Notes under the pieces: generated by a model | What the model saw: only the letters and a program-made list of their open reading frames with translations | Database searches by the model: none | What the model was told of the DNA's origin: nothing | NCBI RefSeq assembly: GCF_014055025.1 | Contig: NZ_CP059571.1 | Location: 1,054,001 to 1,118,000, forward strand | From: Neisseria bacilliformis | GTDB taxonomy: Bacteria; Pseudomonadota; Gammaproteobacteria; Burkholderiales; Neisseriaceae | Length of the DNA stretch: 64,000 bases | Direction of reading: 5' to 3' | Translations under genes and position numbers: made by a program | Shown here: positions 17,463 through 27,014 of the stretch, piece by piece | How positions within the stretch are numbered: position 1 is the first letter of the stretch | Layout: each line of letters opens with the position of its first letter

Positions 17463-18632
17463 ATGAAAAACCAAGAATCCGCCCGCTGGCTCAGCGTGTT
17501 CGCCCTCACCTGCGCCGCCTTCATCTTCAACACCACCGAATTCATCCCCATCGCCCTGTTGAGCGACATCGGCGCAGGCTTCGCCATGAGCCCCGCCGAC
17601 ACCGGCATCATGCTCACCGTTTATGCCTGGGTGGTCGCCCTCATGTCCCTGCCGCTGATGCTCGCCACCCGCAATACCGAACGGCGCAGCCTGCTGCTGG
17701 GCATCTTTGCCGTGTTCGCCGCCGGCCACGTCGTGTCCTATTTCGCGCAAAGTTTCGCCATGCTGCTGGCCGGACGCGTCGCCATCGCCCTTACCCACGC
17801 CCTGTTTTGGTCGATCACCGCCGCGCTGGCCGTGCGCATCGCCCCCAAAGGCAAAGGCAACCAGGCACTCGGCCTGCTCAGCACCGGCACCGTGCTGGCC
17901 ATGGTGCTCGGCATCCCGCTCGGGCGGCTGGCGGGGCAGACCTACGGCTGGCGGCTCAGCTTCCTGCTTATCGGCATCGCCGCCGCATTCGTCGCCGCCG
18001 TGCTGGCCCAAACCCTGCCCAAACTGCCCAGCGTCAACACCGGCTCGCTCGAGAGCCTGCCCGTGCTCGCCAAACGCAAAAGCCTGATGCTGCTCTATGT
18101 TTTCACCGTGCTGATGATCACCGCCCACTTTTGCTCATACAGCTACATCGAACCCTTCGCCCTGCAAACCGCCCGCCTGCCGCCGCAGCAGGCCACCTTC
18201 CTGCTGCTGGTGTACGGCGCGGCCGGTTTCGCCGGCTCGTATCTGTTCGGCCGCCGCTTCGCCCGCCGCCCCCGCCTGTTTTTCGCCGCCTGCGCCGCCG
18301 CCCTGGCCGCCGCCATGTTCCTGCTGCTGCCCCTCTCCGGCTCGCTGTGGCCGCTGGCCGCCCTCTGCTTCGCCTGGGGCGTCGCCATCACCGCCCTCAG
18401 CCTCGCCATGCTCTCGCGCGTGCTGCGCTTTGCCGACGACGCCACCGACGTCGCCGCCTCGATTTACTCCTCGCTCTACAACGTCGGCATCGGCGGCGGC
18501 GCACTCCTCGGCGGCCTCGCCGCGCAGCACTTCGGCCTGCACAACATCGGCTATACCGGCGGCCTGCTCGCCGCCGCCGCCCTCATCCTCGGCCTGTACC
18601 TCGTCCGCCGGCCCGATTTTGCCGACAAATAA
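17463..18632 (+). CDS. MFS exporter of the SotB-like sugar/drug efflux group
   Basis: A 389-residue DHA1-type major facilitator with twelve predicted hydrophobic segments. The N-terminus (RWLSVFALTCAAFIFNTTEF, with IPIALL following) is characteristic of the SotB/YdeA and AraJ-like branch, with the motif LAMVLGIPLGRLAGQTYGWR in helices 4-5. Members export arabinose, IPTG-like sugars or drugs; the substrate here cannot be told. ATG 17463 fits the family. Monocistronic, between purA and nnrE. Confidence 0.85.
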   Translation: MKNQESARWLSVFALTCAAFIFNTTEFIPIALLSDIGAGFAMSPADTGIMLTVYAWVVALMSLPLMLATRNTERRSLLLGIFAVFAAGHVVSYFAQSFAMLLAGRVAIALTHALFWSITAALAVRIAPKGKGNQALGLLSTGTVLAMVLGIPLGRLAGQTYGWRLSFLLIGIAAAFVAAVLAQTLPKLPSVNTGSLESLPVLAKRKSLMLLYVFTVLMITAHFCSYSYIEPFALQTARLPPQQATFLLLVYGAAGFAGSYLFGRRFARRPRLFFAACAAALAAAMFLLLPLSGSLWPLAALCFAWGVAITALSLAMLSRVLRFADDATDVAASIYSSLYNVGIGGGALLGGLAAQHFGLHNIGYTGGLLAAAALILGLYLVRRPDFADK

Positions 18633-18783
18633 ACGGCTTATTCAGACGGCCTCCGCCGTTAGGGCAGGGTGTGTCGCCCCAAGGCGGCGCACGCGTTCTC
18701 TGCCTGATAAAAACAGCCTGCCAGTCCTCCCAAACCGTATTTTCAGACGGCCTCACCCGCCAACCGACCCGAAAGGACAACAC

Positions 18784-19410
18784 ATGAAAACCTACACCGC
18801 CGCGCAAATGCGCCAACGCGAACAAGCCGCCGTTGACGCGGGCACAAGTTTCGAGCAACTGATGGAAAACGCCGGCCGCGCCGCCGCCGCCGAGCTGATG
18901 CGCCGCCTGAACATCCCCGGCCGTGCCCTGTTTGTCTGCGGCAAAGGCAACAACGGCGGCGACGCGCTGGTAATGGCGCGCATCATGCAGGCGCAGGGCT
19001 GGCAGGCCGACATCCTCTTTACCGCCGGCGACACCCTGTCCGAGTTGGCCGAAACCAACCGCCAACGCCTGCGCGGCCTCGACGGCGTGGCGTTTATCGG
19101 CACGGACGAGATCGAAGGCCGTCTGAAAAACGGCTACGCCGCCATTATCGACGGCATCTTCGGCACAGGCTTCACCGGCGCGCTGCCCGCCAATCTCGCC
19201 GCCCTCTGCCGCCTGCTCAACCAAGCCTCGGGCTACAAAACCGCCCTCGACCTCCCCACCGGCCTCAACTGCGACAGCGGCGAAGCCGACCCCGACACCT
19301 TCCGCGCCGACCTCACCTGCACCTTCGCCGCCTGCAAACCCGCCCACCACAGCGCGGCGGGCAAGGCACTGTGCGGCCAAACCGTCTGCCTCGACATCGG
19401 CATCGACTGA
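18784..19410 (+). CDS. nnrE: NAD(P)H-hydrate epimerase, stand-alone domain
   Basis: A 208-residue YjeF N-terminal domain: MKTYTAAQMRQREQAAVDAG, VCGKGNNGGDALVMARI, DGIFGTGFTG and ALDLPTGLNCDSG. It epimerises damaged R-NAD(P)HX to the S form. In E. coli this is fused to the dehydratase; here the ADP/ATP-dependent dehydratase domain is absent and no nnrD gene is seen nearby. A DUS encodes EGRLKNG inside the domain. A left-half family A copy (18661-18700) lies in the upstream spacer. It ends in a DUS hairpin. Confidence 0.88.
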   Translation: MKTYTAAQMRQREQAAVDAGTSFEQLMENAGRAAAAELMRRLNIPGRALFVCGKGNNGGDALVMARIMQAQGWQADILFTAGDTLSELAETNRQRLRGLDGVAFIGTDEIEGRLKNGYAAIIDGIFGTGFTGALPANLAALCRLLNQASGYKTALDLPTGLNCDSGEADPDTFRADLTCTFAACKPAHHSAAGKALCGQTVCLDIGID

Positions 19411-19432
19411 AAACCGCTACGGAAAAGCAAAC

Positions 19433-19464
19433 AGGCCGTCTGAAAAACGTTTTTCAGACGGCCT
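19433..19464. terminator. DUS inverted-pair terminator after nnrE
   Basis: AGGCCGTCTGAAAAA and TTTTTCAGACGGCCT with almost no loop, 22 bases after the stop. Confidence 0.8.
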
Positions 19465-19509
19465 TTCTCCCAAACCTCCCGCCGCAGACCAAATTTGCAA
19501 CAAATCCGG

Positions 19510-19531
19510 TTAATTATTGTAAGCAATTCAT
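19510..19531 (+). promoter_or_regulatory. Possible Fur-type operator upstream of the siderophore receptor
   Basis: An AT-rich patch in otherwise GC-rich DNA contains ATTGTAAGCAAT (19516-19527), a short dyad inside TTAATTATTG-TAAGCAATTC. A second GATAAT occurs at 19563. Weak match to the Fur consensus; offered because such receptors are normally iron regulated. Confidence 0.3.
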
Positions 19532-19642
19532 CGCCTTGTTTTAAGTTTCACCCCTTATGAAAGATAATGCGCGCCGCTATCGTTTTATCGGCCGAACCGG
19601 CCGTGCCATCTCCAAATTTCCAAAGCTGAAAGAAAGCAAAAT

Positions 19643-21847
19643 ATGAAAAACAAACAAAAACTTGCCCTGCTGCCGCTGATGGTGGCCGCCGCCTTCGCCT
19701 GCGCCGACGACCAGAACGCGCAGGAAGAGGGCGGGCTGGAAACCGTAACCGTCCGCGCCGACACGAAAAAAGTCCACGCCGCCCGCTCCTACTCCATCGC
19801 CAGCGACGGCGATTTGCGCGACCGAGTGAACCTGGGTCTGCTCGGCCGCGCCAATGCCTTCACCGCACCGATTACCGTTGTCAACTACGACGAAAAAGTA
19901 CTGGAAAACAATGCATCCCGCACGCTGGTGGACACCATCGCCAAAACCGACGCTTCGGTGATGCAGTTCGGCGGCGAGAGCAACACGCTGCAAGGACTGT
20001 ATGTGCGCGGGCTGCAACTGGACGCCAAGCAGTTCAGTATCAACGGCCTGCCCGGCCTCTATTCCTACTGGCATACGCCCACCGCCAACGTGGCCTCCGC
20101 GCAACTGATTAAAGGCGCGTCCAGCTCCACCACCGGCATGGATCCCGAGGGCGCGACCGGTTCTTCCGTCAACATCGAAACCAAAAAAGCGTCCGACGAG
20201 GGCAACCGCAAAATCGGCTTGGGCTGGTTCGGCAAAAGCCGCCCGCAGGCTTCATTTGATTTCGGACAGCGTTTCGGCGCGAATAAAGAATGGGGCGTAC
20301 ACTTTGCCGGCAAATACCGCCACGGCAACACCCCGCGCCACGGCTATAAGGAAGACAACCAGGAATTCGGCCTGAACGCCGACTATCGCGGCGAAAAACT
20401 GCGCGTGTCCTACGACTTCATGTACAACCACCGCAACACCGAAGGCAGCCGCGCCCGTTTCCAAGACATGCAAAACTACGCCTTCGCCTTCCCCAAAGCA
20501 CCCGACGGCAAAATCAACCTCGTACCGAGCTGGCAGGAGCAGACCACCCGCACCGTTACCAACATGGCCACCTTCGAGTACGACACCGACTGGAACATGC
20601 AGCTCTCCGGCGGTATCGGCTATATGGAATCGAAATACGAAGGCGGCTTCACCCAGCTTCGGATGGTCAACCCGGCCACCGGCCAATATTCCGCAGCAGC
20701 CGCCACTCCGTGGGACATTCGTTCGCGCACCACCAGCGGTACGCTCAAAGCGCGTGGTGAATTTGACACCGGCCCGGTCGTACACAATTGGGCAGCCTCG
20801 TTCGACTACGTTTCCCGCTCGCGCGACCACAAAAGCGGCCCGCTCAACTTCGGCGACCCGCTGCGCGGCCACACGATTTACGCGCCCGATTTCTCCGGCC
20901 TCGCCCCGCGCATCTCATCCGCCACCCGCCAAACCGTCGATATGAAGCAGACCACCCCGAGTATCGCCGTTTCCGACACTTTGGGCTTCAACAACAACAC
21001 CATCCGCCTCACCTTCGGCGGACGCTACCAGTGGGTGAAACAGGACGACTACCGCACAGGCGACAAAAACAGCAAAAAACGCTTCGGCCCGATGCTGGCC
21101 GCCTCGTGGGTGCCCTCACCGGATTTCGTGGTGTACGGCAACTACATGGAAGACCTTGAACCTGGCGAAGTGGACGAAGAGGGCAACGCCTCCAAACCGC
21201 GCGTCAGCAAACAAATCGAACTGGGCGTGCGCAAAAACTGGGGCGACATCGTAACCTCTGCGAACATCTACCAAATCACCCGCCCGGGCTACTGGCGCGG
21301 CAACACCACACGCAACACCGACTATGCCCGTCTCAAAGCCGCAAGCTTGGCAATGGCCGGCCAGGAACAAGGCAAAGAACGCTATCGCGGCTTGGAACTG
21401 AATGCCTATGCCAATCTGCTGAACAAAACCCTGCGCCCCAGCATCGGCATGAGCTTCATCCGCTCCGACCTGATCGATTTTCCCAAATGGGACGACATGC
21501 TTGTCGCGCGCGGCCATCAGGTAACCAGCCCCAAATTCATCGCCAAAGCAGGCGTGGAATGGGATACGCCGTTTGCCAAGGGGCTGACGCTCAACGCCAA
21601 CGTCCAGCACTACGGCAAGTCGTATCAGGATGCAGAACGGAAATACCAACTGCCCTCCTACACACTGGTTGACGTCGGCGCACGCTACAAAACCAAACTC
21701 GGCGGCAACACGCTTACCGTCGGCACGGCAGTGGAAAACCTGTTCAACAAAAACTACTGGCAAATCCAGCGAGGCCGCTTCGACCGCAGCTTCGCCGTCG
21801 TCGGCATGCCGCGCACTTACTGGCTGAAAGCCGAATTGGAGTTCTAA
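19643..21847 (+). CDS. TonB-dependent siderophore receptor
   Basis: A 734-residue outer-membrane receptor. A short signal peptide (MKNKQKLALLPLMVAAAFA) is followed by a TonB-box-like ETVTVRAD, the plug domain (LVDTIAKTDASVM, GLYVRGLQLDAKQFSINGLP, GASSSTTGMDPEGATGS) and a 22-strand barrel ending in the aromatic residue F (ELEF). The plug resembles the FhuE/FpvA-type hydroxamate and mixed siderophore group. The ligand cannot be assigned. Its last codons and the 3' flank are duplicated 340 bases downstream. No biosynthesis or ABC genes are adjacent. Confidence 0.88.
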   Translation: MKNKQKLALLPLMVAAAFACADDQNAQEEGGLETVTVRADTKKVHAARSYSIASDGDLRDRVNLGLLGRANAFTAPITVVNYDEKVLENNASRTLVDTIAKTDASVMQFGGESNTLQGLYVRGLQLDAKQFSINGLPGLYSYWHTPTANVASAQLIKGASSSTTGMDPEGATGSSVNIETKKASDEGNRKIGLGWFGKSRPQASFDFGQRFGANKEWGVHFAGKYRHGNTPRHGYKEDNQEFGLNADYRGEKLRVSYDFMYNHRNTEGSRARFQDMQNYAFAFPKAPDGKINLVPSWQEQTTRTVTNMATFEYDTDWNMQLSGGIGYMESKYEGGFTQLRMVNPATGQYSAAAATPWDIRSRTTSGTLKARGEFDTGPVVHNWAASFDYVSRSRDHKSGPLNFGDPLRGHTIYAPDFSGLAPRISSATRQTVDMKQTTPSIAVSDTLGFNNNTIRLTFGGRYQWVKQDDYRTGDKNSKKRFGPMLAASWVPSPDFVVYGNYMEDLEPGEVDEEGNASKPRVSKQIELGVRKNWGDIVTSANIYQITRPGYWRGNTTRNTDYARLKAASLAMAGQEQGKERYRGLELNAYANLLNKTLRPSIGMSFIRSDLIDFPKWDDMLVARGHQVTSPKFIAKAGVEWDTPFAKGLTLNANVQHYGKSYQDAERKYQLPSYTLVDVGARYKTKLGGNTLTVGTAVENLFNKNYWQIQRGRFDRSFAVVGMPRTYWLKAELEF

Positions 21848-22052
21848 ACCGCCGCCGTTCCGGTTTGCAACAGAAAGGCCGTCTGAAAGCCCGTTTTCAG
21901 ACGGCCTTTTGCCGCCAAGGCAGGGTGTGTGGCACAAGCCACGCACCCGGTTTCGGGATTTGCGGGATGCGGGCATTTGTTGCAGGGCAGGGAACGCGTG
22001 CCGCCGGGACGGAGCACCCTGCGGAGGGCTGGCATAGGGAGGCCGTCTGAAA
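21818..22052. repeat. Direct repeat, copy 1: receptor 3' end plus flank
   Basis: Starts in the last ten codons of the receptor gene (TACTGGCTGAAAGCCG) and includes its stop, a DUS terminator (21874-21909) and a family A element (21920-22022). It matches 22158-22415 nearly throughout. Confidence 0.8.
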
Positions 22053-22073
22053 GCGCAGCATCAACGAAGTGTT

Positions 22074-22154
22074 GTAGGTCGGATTCTCGAATCTGACATT
22101 TTCTCGCAGGATCATTCCGCCGCGTGGGATGTCGGATACAAGTATCCGACCTAC
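22074..22154. repeat. Family C inverted-repeat element
   Basis: 81 bp from GTAGGTCGGATTCTCGAATC to GTCGGATACAAGTATCCGAC plus CTAC. Ends are inverted repeats, each itself a small palindrome. A related copy is at 29828. Confidence 0.65.
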
Positions 22155-22157
22155 GAC

Positions 22158-22415
22158 TACTGGCTGGAAGCCGAATTGGAGTTCTAAATCGCCGCCGTTC
22201 CGGTTTGCAACCGAAAGGCCGTCTGAAAAACATACCGGCTGCGCCGCAACCGCGTTTTCAGACGGCCTTTTGCCGCCAAGGCAGGGTGTGTGGCACAAGC
22301 CACGTACGCGGTTTCGGTATTTGCGGGATGCGGGCATTTGTTGCAGAACAGGGAGCGCGTGCGCCGCCGGGGCGGCACACCCTGCGGAGGGGCAGGCATA
22401 GGAGGCCGTCTGAAA
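22158..22415. repeat. Direct repeat, copy 2: orphan receptor 3' end plus flank
   Basis: Carries TACTGGCTGGAAGCCGAATT followed by the stop and flank of the receptor gene but no receptor body; includes a second family A element (22281-22385) and a slightly longer DUS terminator. Confidence 0.8.
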
Positions 22416-22435
22416 AGTTTTCAGACGGCCTTTTC
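22403..22435. terminator. DUS inverted pair upstream of gph
   Basis: AGGCCGTCTGAAAA and TTTTCAGACGGCC abut with almost no loop, followed by TTTT. Confidence 0.7.
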
Positions 22436-22492
22436 TCCTTTGACCCGCGCCAAAGGCTACAATGCCACCCTTTTCCAACACACGGACACACC

Positions 22493-23146
22493 ATGATACA
22501 AGCCGTTTTATTCGACCTGGACGGCACACTGGCCGACACCGCCCGCGACCTCGGCGGCGCGCTCAACACCCTCCTGCGCCGCCACGGTCTGCCCGAAAAA
22601 AGCCCCGCCGACATCCGCCCCCTGGCCGGACAAGGCGCGGGCACGCTGGTTTCCTTCGGCTTCGGCATCGCCGCATCACACCCCGAACACGAAACCCTGC
22701 GGCAGCAATACCTGGCCGAATACCAAAGCTGCTCGGGGCGCGACACCGTCCTCTTCCCGCAAACCGCCCCTCTCATCGCCAACCTGCACGCACGCGGCAT
22801 CCGCTGGGGCATCGTAACCAACAAACACGCCCGCTTCACCGACGCCCTCGTGCCACAGCTCGGCTTCCCCGCGCCGCCCGCCGCCGTCGTCAGCGGCGAC
22901 ACCTGCCCCCAAGCCAAACCCAACCCCCAACCCCTGCTCCACGCCTGTGCCCAACTAAACCTCGCGCCGCACCAATGCCTGTACGTCGGTGACGCCGAAC
23001 GCGACATACAGGCCGGCCGCAACGCAGGCATGAAAACCATACTGGCCATGTGGGGCTACATCGCCCCCGCCGACCACCCCGAAAACTGGGGCGCCGACTT
23101 CACCGCACACCAACCCGCCGAAATCACCGCCTTTCTGGATGCCTGA
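22493..23146 (+). CDS. gph: Phosphoglycolate phosphatase, HAD family
   Basis: A 217-residue HAD hydrolase: motif I FDLDGTLADTA, motif II ITNK-like IVTNKHARFTD, motif III lysine in CPQAKPNPQPLL and motif IV YVGDAERDIQAGRNAG. It clears 2-phosphoglycolate produced in DNA repair and central metabolism. ATG 22493 gives the exact motif I start; the 120-codon upstream extension reads repeat DNA. Monocistronic. Confidence 0.88.
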   Translation: MIQAVLFDLDGTLADTARDLGGALNTLLRRHGLPEKSPADIRPLAGQGAGTLVSFGFGIAASHPEHETLRQQYLAEYQSCSGRDTVLFPQTAPLIANLHARGIRWGIVTNKHARFTDALVPQLGFPAPPAAVVSGDTCPQAKPNPQPLLHACAQLNLAPHQCLYVGDAERDIQAGRNAGMKTILAMWGYIAPADHPENWGADFTAHQPAEITAFLDA

Positions 23147-23169
23147 ACGCACCGCAACATAGCCGCTAG

Positions 23170-23568
23170 CCCACGCAAAGTTGGGAAACATTTGAATCGC
23201 TGGGGAAACGTCTTGCGAAAACCTTGCCATCCGGCTGGTTTTTTCGCGCGATGTGCCAACAGGCAAATGTCGGCAGACTATCGCGTAACAGCGCGGAACG
23301 GGAAGCGGGCAAGCCGCTGCCGGAAGTGTTTGCGGCAACGTGGAGCGGTGAGTATTGGATATTTCGCAAGCAGGATGTGATTGTGCGGCGGATTTCATTT
23401 CTGTCTATGATTGAAGGTGGTTTGAAACGGGAGCATACGATGAAACCAAGCCATTATGATGCACTGCTTACGTTTGCGCGTTTATTGAGCGAAGTGCAAT
23501 CAGGCGCGCCGAAAATTTCATGGCAAAAAATTACGCCCATTAGCAAAAAAGACCACCAGCAGGCATGA
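23170..23568 (+). pseudogene. Remnant coding region, unknown family
   Basis: An open frame with no convincing start before ATG 23440. It reads SWETFESLGKRLAKTLPSGW, then WSGEYWIFRKQDVIVRRISF, then from 23440 MKPSHYDALLTFARLLSEVQ. Composition is AT-richer than its neighbours. Either a truncated gene that lost its 5' end or a 42-residue gene from 23440. Its stop overlaps an ATG in the form ATGA, suggesting it was once coupled to the next frame. Confidence 0.35.
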
Positions 23569-23745
23569 AAACATTTGTTTTACATAATATTTTTTTCGCT
23601 TGTTGTGTCGGGATGGGCATTATGGAATTTTAGTGAACAGCGCACCATTACGCTTGGCATGTTGTTTTGGGCGGTATTGCCCGGCTACGCGCTATGGGTG
23701 CTGAAAAAGGAATTATCTGATGCCATTCGTATTTTACGCACGTAA
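23565..23745 (+). pseudogene. Frameshifted small membrane protein
   Basis: From ATG 23565 (overlapping the previous stop) only 22 codons are open. Removing one A from the GAAAAC run just after the start would join M-K to HLFYIIFFSLVVSGWALWNF and continue to RILRT, giving a 59-residue protein with two hydrophobic segments. In the present sequence a TTG at 23575 is the only in-frame alternative start. Probably a disrupted gene; a sequencing indel is possible. Confidence 0.4.
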
Positions 23746-23750
23746 TCGGC

Positions 23751-23969
23751 ATGGGGCAGTCTGAAAACTTTACGCTCTATTTCATGCCCATCCCCAAAGG
23801 CAGATACCGCTATTACCCTAAAAATACGCTGGAAGCGCGTTGCGGCAAATATCTATCTGATTGGCATCGTTTCACGTTGGCAGATTGGCAAGCCCTGCTT
23901 CCCGATGCACCCAGCCCCGAAGATTTACAGCGTTTGATTCATGCAATTGGACGGCGGTTGACCAATTAG
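23751..23969 (+). CDS. 72-residue protein of unknown function
   Basis: Starts MGQSENFTLYFMPIPKGRYR where the second to fifth codons are a partial DUS (GCAGTCTGAA), and continues KYLSDWHRFTLADWQALLPD to IHAIGRRLTN. It shares the AT-richer composition of the two preceding remnants and follows them closely on the same strand, so the three may descend from one small transferred operon. No family recognised and no good ribosome site. Followed by a DUS terminator shared with acnB. Confidence 0.5.
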   Translation: MGQSENFTLYFMPIPKGRYRYYPKNTLEARCGKYLSDWHRFTLADWQALLPDAPSPEDLQRLIHAIGRRLTN

Positions 23970-23972
23970 TTT

Positions 23973-24015
23973 GAGGCCGTCTGAAAATCCCTTGACGCGG
24001 TTTTCAGACGGCCTC
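23973..24015. terminator. Bidirectional DUS terminator between the 72-residue gene and acnB
   Basis: GAGGCCGTCTGAAAA and TTTTCAGACGGCCTC lie between convergent genes. Confidence 0.75.
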
Positions 24016-24084
24016 TTTTTCGCAAGCCGCAATAAAAAACGGAACAACTTTGATGCTGTTCCGTTTCTTTCTGAAAAGCCTCGT

Positions 24085-26673
24085 TTACACGTTCACGGCT
24101 TCGGCTTTTTCGTTGTATTCCTCAATCTCGTTGAAGTTCATATAACGGTAAATCTCGCTGCCTTTTTCGTTGATGATGCCGATATTGGCCTGATACTCCT
24201 CAACGGTGGGGATGCGGCCGAGTTTGGAGCAGATGGCGGCCAGTTCGGCCGAGCCGAGATAGACGAAGGTGTTTTTACCCAGGCGGTTGGGGAAGTTGCG
24301 GGTGGAGGTGGACATGACGGTCGCGCCTTCGTGCACCTGCGCCTGATTGCCCATGCACAGCGAGCAGCCGGGCATTTCCATGCGTGCGCCGGCGCGGCCG
24401 AGTACGCCGTAGTGGCCTTCGTCGGAGAGCTGGTGCGCGTCCATTTTGGTCGGTGGTGCCATCCACAGGCGCACGGGGATGTCGCTCTTGCCTTCCAAGA
24501 GCTTGGAGGCGGCGCGGAAGTGGCCGATGTTGGTCATGCACGAGCCGATGAACACTTCGTCGATTTTGGTGCCGGCGCGTTCGGACATGAAGCACACGTC
24601 GTCGGGGTCGTTGGGGCAGGCGATGATCGGCTCTTTGATGTCGTCCATATTGATGTCGATTATGGCGGCGTATTCGGCATCGTGGTCGGCTTCGAGCAGC
24701 TGCGGGTCGGCGAGCCATTTTTCCATTGCCCTGATGCGCCGCTCCAGCGTGCGCGCGTCTTGGTAGCCGTCGGCAATCATGTTTTTCATCAACACGATGT
24801 TGGACTTCATGTATTCGATGATGGGTTCTTTGTTAAGCTTGACGGTGCAGCCTGCGGCGGAGCGTTCGGCGGACGCGTCGGTCAGCTCGAAGGCCTGTTC
24901 GACTTTCAAATCGGGCAGGCCTTCGATTTCGAGGATGCGGCCGGAGAAGATGTTTTTCTTACCGGCTTTGGCGACGGTGAGCAGGCCTTGTTTGATGGCG
25001 TACAGCGGAATGGCGTTGACCATGTCGCGCAAGGTTACGCCCGGTTGGAGCTTGCCTGAAAAACGCACGAGTACGGACTCTGGCATATCCAGCGGCATCA
25101 CGCCCGTTGCGGCGGCAAAGGCCACCAAACCCGAGCCTGCGGGGAAGGAGATGCCGATGGGAAAGCGGGTGTGCGAGTCGCCGCCGGTGCCGACGGTGTC
25201 GGGCAGCAGCAGGCGGTTGAGCCACGAGTGGATCACGCCGTCGCCCGGGCGCAGCGATACGCCGCCGCGCGTGGAAATAAAGGCGGGCAGTTCTTTGTGC
25301 GTTTTCACGTCAACCGGCTTGGGATAGGCGGCGGTGTGGCAGAACGACTGCATCACCATGTCGGCGGAAAAGCCGAGGCAGGCGAGGTCTTTGAGTTCGT
25401 CGCGGGTCATCGGGCCGGTGGTGTCCTGCGAGCCGACGGTGGTCATGCGCGGTTCGCAGTAGGTGCCGGGGCGCACGCCCTGTCCTTCGGGCAGGCCGCA
25501 GGCGCGGCCGACCATTTTCTGCGCCAGCGTAAAGCCTGCATTACTCGGCGCGGGGGCTTGAGGCAGCCTGAAAACTTCGGAAGCGGGCAGGCCGAGGGCT
25601 TCGCGGGCTTTGGCGGTGAGGCCGCGCCCGATAATCAGATTGATGCGCCCGCCTGCCTGCACTTCGTCGAGCAGTACCGGCGATTTCAATTCAAATTCGG
25701 CGACGGTTGCGCCGTTTTTCACGATTTTGCCCTCGTAAGGCAGAATATCGACCACATCGCCCATGTTCAGCGCGGACACATCCACTTCGATTGGCAGCGC
25801 GCCCGAGTCTTCCTGCGTGTTGAAGAAAATCGGCGCGATTTTGCCGCCGAGGCACACGCCGCCGTAGCGTTTGTTCGGCACAAAGGGAATATCCAGACCG
25901 GTGTGCCAAATCACGGAATTGGTGGCCGATTTGCGCGACGAGCCTGTGCCGACCACATCGCCGACGTAGGCAACGGGATGGCCTTTGGCTTTGAGTTCTT
26001 CCAGTAATTTGATCGGCCCGATTTCGCCGGCTTTGTCGGGCGTGATGCCCTCGCGCGGGTTTTTCAGCATCGCCAGCGCGTGCAGCGGAATATCGGGGCG
26101 CGACCATGCGTCGGGCGCGGGGGAAAGGTCGTCGGTATTGGTTTCGCCATCGACTTTGAACACGGTTACGGTGATTTTTTCCGGCACTTTTTCGCGGGCG
26201 GTAAACCATTCGGCATCCGCCCAAGACTGCAATACCGCCTGCGCGTGGACATTGCCTTTGGCGGCTTTTTCCTGCACATCGTGAAAGGCATCGAACATCA
26301 GCAGCGTGTGTTTCAGGCCGTTGGCCGCAATCGGCGCGAGGGTTTCGTCGTCCAACAGCTCGATCAGCGGATGGATGTTGTAGCCGCCGAGCATCGTGCC
26401 CAACAGCTCGGCGGCATACTCGCGCGACACCAGCGGACTCTGCACGCTGCCTTCGGCCACGGCGGCCAAAAACGAGGCTTTGACTTTGGATGCGTCGTCC
26501 ACGCCCGGCGGCACGCGGTGGGCGAGCAGGTGCACCAGAAATTCAGTATCTTCGCCTGCGGGGGGATTTTTCAGCAGTTCCACCAAGTCGGCGGTCTGCA
26601 CTGCGGTGAGGGGAAGGGCAGGAATGCCCAAAGATTCGCGCTCTGCGGCGGCTTTGCGATAGGCTGCTAACAT
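24085..26673 (-). CDS. acnB: Aconitate hydratase B
   Basis: An 862-residue AcnB with the family domain order: N-terminal HEAT-like domain ([20 protein letters not shown]), swivel domain, then domains 2 and 3. Cluster cysteines are visible in [13 protein letters not shown] and GCSLCMGNQ; active-site stretches include [13 protein letters not shown] and [11 protein letters not shown]. It converts citrate to isocitrate in the TCA cycle and depends on Isc-made [4Fe-4S]. A Kingella-dialect uptake sequence (AGGCAGCCTGAA, 25561-25572) lies within the gene. Monocistronic; the upstream 340 bases hold repeats. Confidence 0.96.
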   Translation of the reverse strand: MLAAYRKAAAERESLGIPALPLTAVQTADLVELLKNPPAGEDTEFLVHLLAHRVPPGVDDASKVKASFLAAVAEGSVQSPLVSREYAAELLGTMLGGYNIHPLIELLDDETLAPIAANGLKHTLLMFDAFHDVQEKAAKGNVHAQAVLQSWADAEWFTAREKVPEKITVTVFKVDGETNTDDLSPAPDAWSRPDIPLHALAMLKNPREGITPDKAGEIGPIKLLEELKAKGHPVAYVGDVVGTGSSRKSATNSVIWHTGLDIPFVPNKRYGGVCLGGKIAPIFFNTQEDSGALPIEVDVSALNMGDVVDILPYEGKIVKNGATVAEFELKSPVLLDEVQAGGRINLIIGRGLTAKAREALGLPASEVFRLPQAPAPSNAGFTLAQKMVGRACGLPEGQGVRPGTYCEPRMTTVGSQDTTGPMTRDELKDLACLGFSADMVMQSFCHTAAYPKPVDVKTHKELPAFISTRGGVSLRPGDGVIHSWLNRLLLPDTVGTGGDSHTRFPIGISFPAGSGLVAFAAATGVMPLDMPESVLVRFSGKLQPGVTLRDMVNAIPLYAIKQGLLTVAKAGKKNIFSGRILEIEGLPDLKVEQAFELTDASAERSAAGCTVKLNKEPIIEYMKSNIVLMKNMIADGYQDARTLERRIRAMEKWLADPQLLEADHDAEYAAIIDINMDDIKEPIIACPNDPDDVCFMSERAGTKIDEVFIGSCMTNIGHFRAASKLLEGKSDIPVRLWMAPPTKMDAHQLSDEGHYGVLGRAGARMEMPGCSLCMGNQAQVHEGATVMSTSTRNFPNRLGKNTFVYLGSAELAAICSKLGRIPTVEEYQANIGIINEKGSEIYRYMNFNEIEEYNEKAEAVNV

Positions 26674-27014
26674 GTGTCGTTCCTTTATGTGTTTTTCTTT
26701 TGGCTGCTGCGGATGTAGTCCGAAGTAGTCGGCGAACTATAAACCAAATCCGGCCAAATAGGAATACGCGCGGGCGCGGGTTTACCCTGTGAAAAGGGTG
26801 CTGATAAACAAAAGCAATATGGCGTACAGGCCGTCTCTGCCTGCGCGGGGATGACGTTTCTGAAAAAGCGTCGGCGGCCGAAAACGGGGTTGGCCGAGCC
26901 TAAGCCGCGCTTTCAGACGGCCTACCCGCGTAGGCGTAGGCGGCCTCCCGCGCCTGAGTGCCTGCCGCAATCTGCTATACTGCGCGGCTGTTTTCGCACC
27001 GCCTTTTTTGAAAC
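26674..27014. other. acnB-asmA divergent spacer with a family D repeat
   Basis: No gene is supported. A family D repeat occupies 26828-26865 (AGGCCGTCTCTGCC ending GATGACGTTTCTGAAA) and a DUS lies at 26910. Promoters for the divergent acnB and asmA-like genes must lie here, but no clear -35/-10 pair was recognised. Confidence 0.5.

Noticed and set aside
22124-22492. N-terminal extension of gph
   Set aside because: Reads through family A and DUS repeats; the HAD motif starts immediately after ATG 22493.
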